From a virus: a stretch of DNA of 49,077 nucleotides. Below the pieces are notes generated by a model, which was not told the origin of the DNA, ran no database searches, and saw only the letters and a program-made list of their open reading frames with translations. The stretch spans positions 1 to 49,077 of IMG/VR virus record IMGVR_UViG_3300032323_003252, one strand, 5' to 3'. Below, one piece after another: positions 7,712-14,781 of the stretch (positions are counted from its first letter, which is position 1; every line of letters begins with the position of its first letter). Made by a program: the position numbers and the translations under genes.

Positions 7712-7923
7712 ATTAATTCTTCTTCTTTAATTAACTCGGCTCCTGGATTATGTCGCAGGAGCCAAGATGTATTTTCTTTGTTTAATGGTTTTGCCTCAAA
7801 CCAGTCATAAGACCAATGAGCATAACCTTTATATAGTCCGGTGAATACTTCTCCTTCTCTATTAATCACCACATACATTTGTTGTGGTGGAGGTGATTTT
7901 CTATACTGTCTTCGCGTGTTCAT
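7708..7923 (-). CDS. Hypothetical protein, 71 residues
   Basis: Not recognised. It has a basic, proline-rich N-terminus (MNTRRQYRKSPPPQQM), then a strand-like segment (YVVINREGEVFTGLYKG) and an aromatic stretch (AHWSYDWFEAKPL). The first 23 bases overlap the end of the HNH gene. Its end is coupled by ATGA to the small membrane protein. Conserved spacing on both sides supports it as a real gene. Confidence 0.7.
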   Translation of the reverse strand: MNTRRQYRKSPPPQQMYVVINREGEVFTGLYKGYAHWSYDWFEAKPLNKENTSWLLRHNPGAELIKEEELI

Positions 7924-8386
7924 CTAGAACGGAAGATACGTACTCTTTTTCTGGGTTCCAAATTAGATAATTCTCTATTTTCATTCCTTTTGTTTTTTCT
8001 TGGTGGTGAAAGTCAGTGTGACAATTACGACATAAAGGAATACATTTTCTTATTTCTAGTTTCAAAACATCTAAAGTTCTATTCTTATAATGGGGAACAG
8101 GTTTATCTTTTTCTTTAGGATCTAAATGATGATAATCAATTAACCAATATCTTTTATCATGACATTTTAGACACCCAACTAAAGATTTATGTCTGTTCAT
8201 AAAATGTTGTCCTCTATCGTTTGCTTTTTTATTTGCTTTTTTACTATATTTTGAATATTTATCTTTATTCTTTATATTATGTGTTTTATTATAAGCATGT
8301 TGACAAAGTTTACATTTACCACCATTTTTATAAAAATCAGTTATAGGTTTTTGATGTTGACATGAAGGGCAAGTTTTTAATTCCAT
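7901..8386 (-). CDS. HNH endonuclease with N-terminal zinc ribbon
   Basis: A 161-residue protein. An N-terminal zinc-finger-like unit (CPSCQHQKPITDFY...CKLC) is followed by a lysine-rich linker. A second CLKC and the HNH core follow: DYHHLDP with the Asp-His-His of the beta hairpin, then PLCRNCHTDFHH with the final Asn and His ligands. It probably nicks or cuts DNA, most likely as a free-standing homing endonuclease. It interrupts the 7-deazaguanine genes between the queC-like gene and the thioredoxin/queD run. It overlaps the next gene by 23 bases, and a strong inverted repeat lies just upstream of its start. Its lysine-rich composition differs from its neighbours. Confidence 0.9.
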   Translation of the reverse strand: MELKTCPSCQHQKPITDFYKNGGKCKLCQHAYNKTHNIKNKDKYSKYSKKANKKANDRGQHFMNRHKSLVGCLKCHDKRYWLIDYHHLDPKEKDKPVPHYKNRTLDVLKLEIRKCIPLCRNCHTDFHHQEKTKGMKIENYLIWNPEKEYVSSVLDEHAKTV

Positions 8387-8399
8387 AATTATATTTTTA

Positions 8400-8429
8400 G
8401 ATCCGGTTATACATATGTGTAACTGGATC
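8400..8429. repeat. 30-base inverted repeat (long hairpin) upstream of the HNH gene
   Basis: GATCCGGTTATACA pairs with TGTAACTGGATC and its neighbours to give a near-perfect stem of about 13 pairs, including two wobbles, with a 2-4 base loop. There is no T-tract on either strand after the stem, so it is not a standard terminator. It fills most of the gap between the queC-like gene and the HNH gene. Confidence 0.7.
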
Positions 8430-8439
8430 CAAAATATGA

Positions 8440-9309
8440 TTATTTATTATGTTCTTCTAAAACTTGTTTTACATATTCAACAACATATTCCCAAGTTACT
8501 GGGCCGAATTCATCAGCGTAATTCACTGCATCTCTTCTACCTAATTTCAAAAATGCTTCTACACGTTCAACTGAGGATGCTGATTTAAAATCGGAAAACC
8601 ATTCTTCATATTCTTCAACATCACCGTTATCTAAATGGTAATAAACTTTTAGTTTAATTGGTTTATAAGATGTGTTTGTACGTCTATAAACTTCATCAAA
8701 GTCTAATCCTAGTTGCTCACAACATACTAAACCATCTTCTAGAATAGTAAATTTATTTCCTTCCATATATGGAGTATAATAATTTACCAATTCAGAATTC
8801 CAGTTACCTATTTTAAAAGCATATTCATCTGCATTTCTGAAATTTTCGGTACAATCAGGATAAATTGTATGATCCCCGCTATGTACTCCCATAGCAATAA
8901 CACATTCTGTATTATTAGCTTCAGCAATAGATAAGGCAACTGCTTGAATAATTGAACTAAATATTTTGTTTCTATTAGGTACAACTGTTGCTTTCATATT
9001 TTCTTCAGCATAATGACCTTCAGGAACTTCTGCTCCACCTGTTACTAAAGCTGAGTTTAGTAGCTGAGATAAACCGTCAAGTTTAATTACTTGATACTTT
9101 ATCAATTCATAATCTCTAGGACGGTCAGACATGTAAGTTTGACCATTAATATAATTTACTAATTCCTGAGCGCGTTCAAGTTCAACTGAATGTTTTTGAC
9201 CATAGTCAAAAGATAATGCTGTTACTTCATAGCCGTTGGCAAGTAGATGAAGCAGTAGAGTGGAAGAATCCATTCCTCCACTCAATGACAATACTGCTTG
9301 CTTTTTCAT
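8440..9309 (-). CDS. queC-like: QueC-like ATP-pyrophosphatase lacking the zinc site
   Basis: A 289-residue homologue of 7-cyano-7-deazaguanine synthase. The PP-loop SGGMDS (residues 10-15), FDYGQKH, VPNRN and GVHSGDHTIYPDC follow QueC. Normal QueC has four cysteines binding zinc (CY..., then CGxCxxC before VERxEAF). Here the aligned residues are S214 (TNTSYKP), D240, S243 and S246 (SDFKSASSVERVEAF), so all four are lost while the surrounding sequence is kept. About 18 extra residues separate the two halves. QueC normally turns CDG into preQ0 with ATP and ammonia. This variant may catalyse a different ATP-dependent step on CDG. A phage CDG decarboxylase named DpdL has been predicted in the literature; whether it matches this variant I cannot tell. 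It overlaps the upstream gene by 1 base. Confidence 0.88.
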   Translation of the reverse strand: MKKQAVLSLSGGMDSSTLLLHLLANGYEVTALSFDYGQKHSVELERAQELVNYINGQTYMSDRPRDYELIKYQVIKLDGLSQLLNSALVTGGAEVPEGHYAEENMKATVVPNRNKIFSSIIQAVALSIAEANNTECVIAMGVHSGDHTIYPDCTENFRNADEYAFKIGNWNSELVNYYTPYMEGNKFTILEDGLVCCEQLGLDFDEVYRRTNTSYKPIKLKVYYHLDNGDVEEYEEWFSDFKSASSVERVEAFLKLGRRDAVNYADEFGPVTWEYVVEYVKQVLEEHNK

Positions 9310-9689
9310 TAGAATGATACTGTTAAAATTGTTTTGATAACTAAATCAGACATTTCATAATCAGCTAAATCTTTATCTCTAGCTACTTGAAAATCTACTG
9401 ATTGTCCATTTTTGGTTTCAATCCACATTTCTTTTAGAAATTCTGTTTTAGTAAGTTTGTTGTCTTCGTCTCTTGTTACTTTAAAAACTGCTACTTTATT
9501 TTGCATAATTTGTGTTATTGATGGTGATGTGTAATTAATTGGATGAGAAAATGATATTGTGTTTGGTGTTGCTGTAGTTCCAGAACTAATTCTGAAATCA
9601 GTTCCAGTTGAGTAATCACTCAAGCCTGAATATGATATGCTTGATATACCTGATGTACCAAGTGATGTTGTAAATGGATGTGGTTCCAT
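9309..9689 (-). CDS. Hypothetical protein in the 7-deazaguanine block
   Basis: A 126-residue protein I do not recognise. The first half is Ser/Thr/Gly-rich (TTSLGTSGISSISYSGLSDY) and looks like a beta-rich or virion-type segment. The second half is charged and more globular (KVAVFKVTRDEDNKLTKTEF...). No membrane span or known motif is visible. The stop shares one base with the queC-like ATG, so the two are translated together. Its place between dpdA and the queC-like gene makes a role near base modification conceivable but unproven. Confidence 0.75.
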   Translation of the reverse strand: MEPHPFTTSLGTSGISSISYSGLSDYSTGTDFRISSGTTATPNTISFSHPINYTSPSITQIMQNKVAVFKVTRDEDNKLTKTEFLKEMWIETKNGQSVDFQVARDKDLADYEMSDLVIKTILTVSF

Positions 9690-9690
9690 A

Positions 9691-9822
9691 TTATAATTTT
9701 GTTTTATTAGCGAATCTACGTAAAAGTTCTACATTAGCCAAACTTAGGCGATGTCTATTTTCCCATAAAGCATCTAGTGTTTTTTTAATCTCTGCTTCCC
9801 AAGCAGGATTAATATCTTTCAT
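9691..9822 (-). CDS. Small hypothetical protein, 43 residues
   Basis: A short open frame filling the gap between two genes. It begins MKDINPAWEAEIKKTLDALW and continues with a basic helix ending RRFANKTKL. The chosen ATG lies 4 bases after the upstream stop, matching the tight spacing of its neighbours. An in-frame ATG at 9855 would add 11 residues and overlap the upstream gene. The predicted protein is a single amphipathic helix or helix pair. Function unknown. Confidence 0.6.
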   Translation of the reverse strand: MKDINPAWEAEIKKTLDALWENRHRLSLANVELLRRFANKTKL

Positions 9823-9826
9823 TGGT

Positions 9827-10069
9827 TTAGAAGGGGAGGGTTCTGTCGTCATCATTTGTATTTAAATTAAAGTTTGATTGACCTGTACTAAAATAACCAA
9901 TTAACCAATTTTCAGGATACATTAATATTTCTCCTGTGTATTTGGGATTTGATACTTGTTTAACTCGGGATGGGATTCCAATAGCACGAGCATCATTGCT
10001 TACTTTAAGTCCTAATTCTTTACCTGCGGGCTTACCGAGATAATCATAAAGTGATAAAAATTTTTCCAT
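9827..10069 (-). CDS. Hypothetical 80-residue protein with SSB-type C-terminal tail
   Basis: A small protein not matched to a family. The body (MEKFLSLYDYLGKPAGKELG ... PENWLIGYF) is followed by a flexible Asn/Thr stretch and the ending NDDDRTLPF. An acidic run finishing in Leu-Pro-Phe resembles the C-terminal tip by which bacterial SSB recruits repair and replication partners. The phage gp32-like protein ends EEDDNDLPF, so the two share this feature. It sits directly after dpdA (3-base gap). It might dock onto SSB-binding partners; this is inference. Confidence 0.75.
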   Translation of the reverse strand: MEKFLSLYDYLGKPAGKELGLKVSNDARAIGIPSRVKQVSNPKYTGEILMYPENWLIGYFSTGQSNFNLNTNDDDRTLPF

Positions 10070-10072
10070 AAC

Positions 10073-10849
10073 TTATTTTAATAATTTTCTAAACATTCTT
10101 AAATTCCAATCCAACAAATTATAATCTATATCTGTTGTATAAAAGTGATCATTCATATTTGCTTTTGGTTTTTCAAGCAAACCGTTACGACCATATTGAA
10201 TACCATCAATTGTAGCCATAATTGGATTTGATGTATCAATTGTTTCAATAAAATCAGCATTTTTATACCAACTAAATTCTTGTGGTACCTGACAACCGAG
10301 TAAATGTACTCTATCATTTGGTTGAATTAAACCCATATTATACATTCTACTTACAACCTCAATTCTACCTAATGCTTTAGCAAGATTTTGGTTTGGATGA
10401 TTTGAGTGATCTAAATAATATTCAACACCATATGAAAATGCTATTTTTTCATAACCTAAATCTTTATATGTTTGATAACAAACTACAGCATCTAAAAAGT
10501 TTTGAGCTTGAACAACTGCTACTTTAGTAACACCTTTAGGTAATTTAACTTGAACCCATTCTCTAGCATTAACAATAGAAGCATTTGTATCTTGCCATAC
10601 ATCTGGTATGATAAATTCATTTGGTTTTAACTCATTTATCCAGTATAGTAAGCGAGATCTATCATATGCGTGACCAAGTTCGTGAAGTGAATTATCCATT
10701 ATAGTATAAACACCTTCTTGCTTTACTTTATAAAAGAAATTTTTATAATCTTCGTCCTGGTCTAATAAATGAGGTAAGCAATACTGATAATCATTGAAAT
10801 CTAGACTATCTTCTAGCAAACAAATAGGAACTTCATGACTGATTTTCAT
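10073..10849 (-). CDS. dpdA: DpdA-like guanine transglycosylase (7-deazaguanine insertion into DNA)
   Basis: A 258-residue TGT-superfamily protein, shorter than tRNA-guanine transglycosylases and without their zinc site, as in phage DpdA proteins. Likely catalytic regions are MDNSLHELG (D52), EFIIPDV (D83), FSYGVEYYLDHS, VHLLGCQVPQEF and ETIDTSNPIMATIDG (D205, probable nucleophile). DpdA enzymes exchange guanine in DNA for a 7-deazaguanine base, which protects phage DNA from restriction. The genes for precursor synthesis (queC-like, queD, queE, folE) follow in the same direction. An ATATTTAT element lies upstream. The subfamily (DpdA1, 2 or 3) cannot be decided by eye. Confidence 0.85.
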   Translation of the reverse strand: MKISHEVPICLLEDSLDFNDYQYCLPHLLDQDEDYKNFFYKVKQEGVYTIMDNSLHELGHAYDRSRLLYWINELKPNEFIIPDVWQDTNASIVNAREWVQVKLPKGVTKVAVVQAQNFLDAVVCYQTYKDLGYEKIAFSYGVEYYLDHSNHPNQNLAKALGRIEVVSRMYNMGLIQPNDRVHLLGCQVPQEFSWYKNADFIETIDTSNPIMATIDGIQYGRNGLLEKPKANMNDHFYTTDIDYNLLDWNLRMFRKLLK

Positions 10850-10862
10850 AACTGTAATGTAA

Positions 10863-10873
10863 TAATAAATATT
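10863..10873 (-). promoter_or_regulatory. ATATTTAT element before dpdA
   Basis: The coding strand reads AATATTTATTA, about 14 bases before the dpdA ATG, in the 36-base gap after the preceding gene. It would give the modification block its own start point. Function inferred. Confidence 0.4.
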
Positions 10874-10885
10874 CGATTTACCAAA

Positions 10886-11398
10886 TTAAAATTTAGGAGG
10901 AGGTTGGATTTTTGGAAGATTTCTTGAATTACGATAAGCATCAATAAATTCAGTCATTGTACCTTCAAACGATTCAAACATTGTTTTGATTGTATCTTCA
11001 TCACCACCAAAACATGTTTTGAGATCCTTTACAAGTGATTGCCAACGATTATGTTCATCACGTTCAGCATCATTCAATAAACGCTTTCTACGCTCCCAAA
11101 ATAATTTTGTAATTTGTCTTTCAGCCCAACCAAAATTTTCAATATGACCTGTATAATTGGCTTTGAATTTGGCTATTTCTTGTTCTTCAAACCAAAATTC
11201 CCATTCACGTTGTTTCCAATAAGGTGAAACATCATAATCACCATTTTTGGCTTTATCCCAAATAGAGGCCATTTTAGATAATGACTTGTGCTCTTGATAA
11301 CGGCGCCACCAAAAAAACTTGTTGTATGTTTTGTTTGGTTTTGGTGGAGTAGGATCATATGTTTTTTTCCACTCCAAATACTCTTGAATCATACTCAT
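10886..11398 (-). CDS. Hypothetical protein, 170 residues, aromatic-rich
   Basis: Not recognised. It is a soluble, charged, Trp-rich protein (KKFFWWRRYQE-type and REWEFWFEEQE segments) predicted to be mostly helical, ending in a proline-rich tail PKIQPPPKF. There is no signal peptide or membrane span. Its ATG is coupled by ATGA to the upstream small gene. It lies between the ribonucleotide reductase group and dpdA. Confidence 0.75.
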   Translation of the reverse strand: MSMIQEYLEWKKTYDPTPPKPNKTYNKFFWWRRYQEHKSLSKMASIWDKAKNGDYDVSPYWKQREWEFWFEEQEIAKFKANYTGHIENFGWAERQITKLFWERRKRLLNDAERDEHNRWQSLVKDLKTCFGGDEDTIKTMFESFEGTMTEFIDAYRNSRNLPKIQPPPKF

Positions 11399-11637
11399 AT
11401 ACCCATTTCCCTTCTTAAATCATATTCTTCTTTATCAATTTCAGAATATAAATTTAAATTCAAATAAGTGTTATTCCAAGCATTATGAAATAAATTTTTA
11501 GCTTCTTCAGCATCCCATGCTTTACAAAACTCATACTCCTCTTGATTAAGGATTTCTTTACTCATCAACTCATTAAAACGAGCTAATTCTTGTTCTGCTT
11601 GGTAAATATCTTCTTGATTCATCATAACCTTTATCAT
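11395..11637 (-). CDS. Hypothetical protein, 80 residues
   Basis: A helical, acidic protein (NQEDIYQAEQELARFNELMS ... AWDAEEAKNLFHNAWNN) of unknown function. A longer in-frame start at 11685 would translate through a hairpin that looks like a terminator, so I place the start at the ATG at 11637. The doubled ATG at 11625 is also possible. The end is coupled by ATGA to the next gene. Confidence 0.65.
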   Translation of the reverse strand: MIKVMMNQEDIYQAEQELARFNELMSKEILNQEEYEFCKAWDAEEAKNLFHNAWNNTYLNLNLYSEIDKEEYDLRREMGI

Positions 11638-11649
11638 GACATGAATATA

Positions 11650-11675
11650 CGAAAGAGGGTTGACAATGCCAACCC
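11650..11675 (-). terminator. Probable terminator after the membrane/coiled-coil gene
   Basis: GGGTTGGC/GTCAACCC forms an 8-pair stem (one G-U on the minus strand) with a 3-base loop, followed by TCTTTCGTATATT. The T-tract is weak, so this may be a leaky terminator. A smaller AT-rich stem (TTTAGAAT/ATTCTAAA) lies just upstream, next to the previous stop. Confidence 0.6.
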
Positions 11676-11707
11676 TTTCTTTCATTTAGAATGATTCTAA
11701 ATAGTTT

Positions 11708-12898
11708 TTAAAAATATGTTATTGTTTCGTCTTTATTATTAGATTTTAGAAAATCTTTTAACTTTTGAATTTCTTTTAGTGTTTCCTCTTTTTTAAAATG
11801 TTCAGCACTATTTATGTCATTAGCTAAAGATTCTATCTTTTCCAAAGCCGCTTCAACTTCTCGTTCACGTTCAGTATCTTCATCTTCTATTACCCAATCA
11901 TCTTCTTTTTTAGGTTCTGGTTTAGGTTTTTCTTTTTGTAAAAATTCTTTATCTTGTTCTTTATAAATCTCGTATTCTTTTGCATAATCTTCATAATCCT
12001 GGAGATCTGTTAGACTAGCTTCTTCCCAGTCCTTTATTTCATCTTGTAAATTATCATAGGCCTCAACTACATTTCTCATATCTTCTACTTTTTCTTCAAG
12101 AGGTATTTCTTTTTGCTTTAATTTAGCAAAAGCAAAATTAGCTGCAATTACTAAAGAAATAGCTAGTGGATCAAATACAAATATAATAATTAAAATATAC
12201 CAGTTAATGATTTTTTCCATTGGTACTCCTGTAAGTCCACTTAAGTATTTTAAAGGACCTAGTTCACTTTCACCAACAGCAGTAGTTCTAATTTCTAAAA
12301 TTTTATTTTCAATAGAAAAAATAGAGTCATTTACTACATCAATTTTAGAAGACAACTTTTCATTTGACTTAGAAGATGATTCAATATTTTTTAAAGCTGC
12401 ATTATTTGATCTTACTACTAAATTACCATTTTTATCTGTAAATTGGGTAGTTGATGCTTGAGATAAAGTACCTTGTAAGTTAGCAATAGATTGTTTTTCT
12501 TTTAAAATATTATCTCTAGTTTCCTCAAATAACTTCTTTTTAGATTCTAAAGCAGCAATTTTAGAGTCAATAATACTTGTTTGGTCGGCCGTTTTTTGAT
12601 AGGCATTACTTAAATAGCCATAAATACCGGCTGATGTAATTAATATTAAAACACCAGCTGCTATTGTTAAGTAAATTCTAAGAACTTTATTTAACTGATT
12701 CCAGTACTGATAAAGTAAAGAAGCAATAACTAATTTAGCTATCTCTAAAGAAGATGCCATAATCATTACAGCAAAACCAGCCCCAGCAAATAACATGCTG
12801 AGACCGGTTACGCTATAAAAAGCGGCAGATGCGCTTACTGATAGTGCGGAAAGCGCGATTATGAAAGGAAATATTCTCTCTTTTATACTATTCCACAT
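11708..12898 (-). CDS. Membrane protein with a long coiled coil
   Basis: A 396-residue protein. Hydrophobic segments are at about residues 9-30, 34-60 and 75-97, and again at about 230-255 (INWYILIIIFVFDPLAISLV). A coiled coil (SKIAALESKKKLFEETRDNI...) fills the space between the third and fourth segments. A second charged helical domain, very rich in Glu and Lys, makes up the C-terminus. I believe similar unassigned membrane proteins occur in marine T4-like phages. A role at the host inner membrane (replication anchoring, superinfection or lysis timing) is possible but unsupported. It sits just after ribonucleotide reductase and before a terminator-like hairpin. Confidence 0.8.
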   Translation of the reverse strand: MWNSIKERIFPFIIALSALSVSASAAFYSVTGLSMLFAGAGFAVMIMASSLEIAKLVIASLLYQYWNQLNKVLRIYLTIAAGVLILITSAGIYGYLSNAYQKTADQTSIIDSKIAALESKKKLFEETRDNILKEKQSIANLQGTLSQASTTQFTDKNGNLVVRSNNAALKNIESSSKSNEKLSSKIDVVNDSIFSIENKILEIRTTAVGESELGPLKYLSGLTGVPMEKIINWYILIIIFVFDPLAISLVIAANFAFAKLKQKEIPLEEKVEDMRNVVEAYDNLQDEIKDWEEASLTDLQDYEDYAKEYEIYKEQDKEFLQKEKPKPEPKKEDDWVIEDEDTEREREVEAALEKIESLANDINSAEHFKKEETLKEIQKLKDFLKSNNKDETITYF

Positions 12899-12908
12899 AA
12901 TTCAAATA

Positions 12909-14765
12909 TTAAATTATTTCGCAGGCTCCTCCAGCACAAGCCGCTTGATCCATTAAAGCGGTATTGTCAGTTATTTCAATTACTCTTGATAAATCAACAG
13001 CATGTAATGAACCAACAGCTGCTTCAAATTCTTCTTGTGTAATTGTTTCAAAAGGAGCTTGTTTATAAGTACCAAGATCTTCAGGTAAGAAAGACAACGC
13101 TGTGAAATACTCTCTGTTTTCATATAACCAATCACCTACAGTAGCCCATTCATCTTGTTTGATAGTTACAGTAGCTGATACATTATGCATATTTGAACCT
13201 TTTCTATGGCCTGGTTTGATCCAGTTTTTGTTGATTGTTTTAATACGCTCTAACAAATCCATAGCTGATTCTTTACGTGTAATAGCACCTTCTGGAGAAC
13301 GTTGAGGAACTGAAATTACTGCTTGTAAATTTGGTTTAAAGAAATCATCTTCTAACATTTCAGGATGGTAAATATTCAAATAAGAATATAACGCTTCATT
13401 TTTACCTACACGAATTCTTCTCATATAATAATCATCGTGCCAAGCATGAATACCTGAACTGGTGCCTAATACTAAAGATGTAGTTCCTGATGGTTTAACT
13501 GTAGTAACACGAGCTGCTTTATTAATACCTAAAATAGCTGCTACTCTTTCGTTTTCGGCAACTGCTACTTTAGCTGCTTGTTTCATATCAAGTTTCAATA
13601 CAGCACCTGAGGCAATACCTGTCATTCCTATACCTAACAATGCTTCTTTTTCGGTTGTTTTTCTCCAAATATCTCTTAAGTAATGGAAATCAGTATATGA
13701 AGCTTGTAACGTACCAATAAATGCTGCTGCTTTAGCTCTGTCATTATATTCTTCTTGCGTTTCAATATCTGAAGCGTTAATTTCACACAAGTTACAGAAT
13801 TGGTTAGCTTTTAAGTTAATTTCAGCACAAGGATTAGTTCCAGCATCTTTGTCATTTGTAAATAAGAAACCTGGTTCACCGCTATTAGATGCCTCAATTT
13901 TTTTCCAAAGATTTAAAAATGTGTCTTTGTCAATTTTACTGCGAAGTAATACTGCTGAATTGTTTGCTCTACCTCTTTGTGGATTATTTTCCCACCAGTT
14001 GCCGAATTTACAAGTCAACATATCTTCATCATCCAAATCAAATAAAGCAATAAGAGCTGCTCTACGAATACCTCCGGATAATACAGCATCTGCTAAATGA
14101 CAAATAATATCGTGACACTCAACAGTTGTTAATTTCTCACCATCTTTTTTACGATCTAAAATCGCTTGCATATGTACTAAAGCAATTTTTAATGGTTCTG
14201 GACCTGGTGCTTTACCACCTACTGTAATCAAAGAAGCACCTTTTGCTCTAATGTCTCTAAAATCAAATAAAGGACCAGTAGAAGTATGACCAAAATAAGC
14301 TTTAGTCAGCATTCTAACTGCGTCAGCCCATCCTTCAATAGAATCACCTACTAGATAACGTTTCCACTTAAGTGGTTTTCTAATTTCAGGTAAATTTTCT
14401 ACGTGGTGTGTTTGTACTGAGTAACCTACTCCACATCCTGAAAGTAATAAGAACATGATTTCAGAAAAAGCTCTGTAATCATCAATTGGTAAATAAGAAC
14501 AGTTAAAAATACGTGCATTATTTATTTCAATTGGTTTACCTGCGAACTGCATTGAACGCATTGAAGGTAATACCTTTTTGTCATAAACGTATTTGTAAGC
14601 TGTTTCAATTTCCTCTGCCAAATGAGGGAATTTTCTAATGTGCATTTCTTTGTTTCGGGTAACTAATTCATCCCAAGTTTCACGTCTGCTTTTTTCAGGT
14701 ACGTATTTGGCATACTTAAGGTGAGTAGTAATCTCCGACAAAATTTGTGATTCTGTTGTTAACAT
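12909..14765 (-). CDS. nrdJ: Adenosylcobalamin-dependent (class II) ribonucleotide reductase
   Basis: A 618-residue monomeric class II reductase. Signatures include PSMRSMQFAGKPIE near the N-terminus, SGCGVGYSVQTHHV, the finger-loop NPCAEI with its active-site Cys, VKPSGTTSLVLGTSSGIHAWH and the C-terminal redox pair in CAGGACEII. No small (NrdB) subunit or NrdD activase gene is nearby, consistent with B12 radical generation and oxygen independence. It supplies deoxyribonucleotides for replication and takes electrons from thioredoxin, two of which are encoded downstream. It is somewhat shorter than the Lactobacillus enzyme (739). The phage depends on the host or its surroundings for cobalamin. 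Confidence 0.95.
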   Translation of the reverse strand: MLTTESQILSEITTHLKYAKYVPEKSRRETWDELVTRNKEMHIRKFPHLAEEIETAYKYVYDKKVLPSMRSMQFAGKPIEINNARIFNCSYLPIDDYRAFSEIMFLLLSGCGVGYSVQTHHVENLPEIRKPLKWKRYLVGDSIEGWADAVRMLTKAYFGHTSTGPLFDFRDIRAKGASLITVGGKAPGPEPLKIALVHMQAILDRKKDGEKLTTVECHDIICHLADAVLSGGIRRAALIALFDLDDEDMLTCKFGNWWENNPQRGRANNSAVLLRSKIDKDTFLNLWKKIEASNSGEPGFLFTNDKDAGTNPCAEINLKANQFCNLCEINASDIETQEEYNDRAKAAAFIGTLQASYTDFHYLRDIWRKTTEKEALLGIGMTGIASGAVLKLDMKQAAKVAVAENERVAAILGINKAARVTTVKPSGTTSLVLGTSSGIHAWHDDYYMRRIRVGKNEALYSYLNIYHPEMLEDDFFKPNLQAVISVPQRSPEGAITRKESAMDLLERIKTINKNWIKPGHRKGSNMHNVSATVTIKQDEWATVGDWLYENREYFTALSFLPEDLGTYKQAPFETITQEEFEAAVGSLHAVDLSRVIEITDNTALMDQAACAGGACEII

Positions 14766-14781
14766 TGTTTTTTTTAATAAT

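Noticed and set aside
11638-11685. Upstream start of the 80-residue gene at 11685
   Set aside because: The added codons are the sequence of a terminator-like hairpin following the upstream gene.
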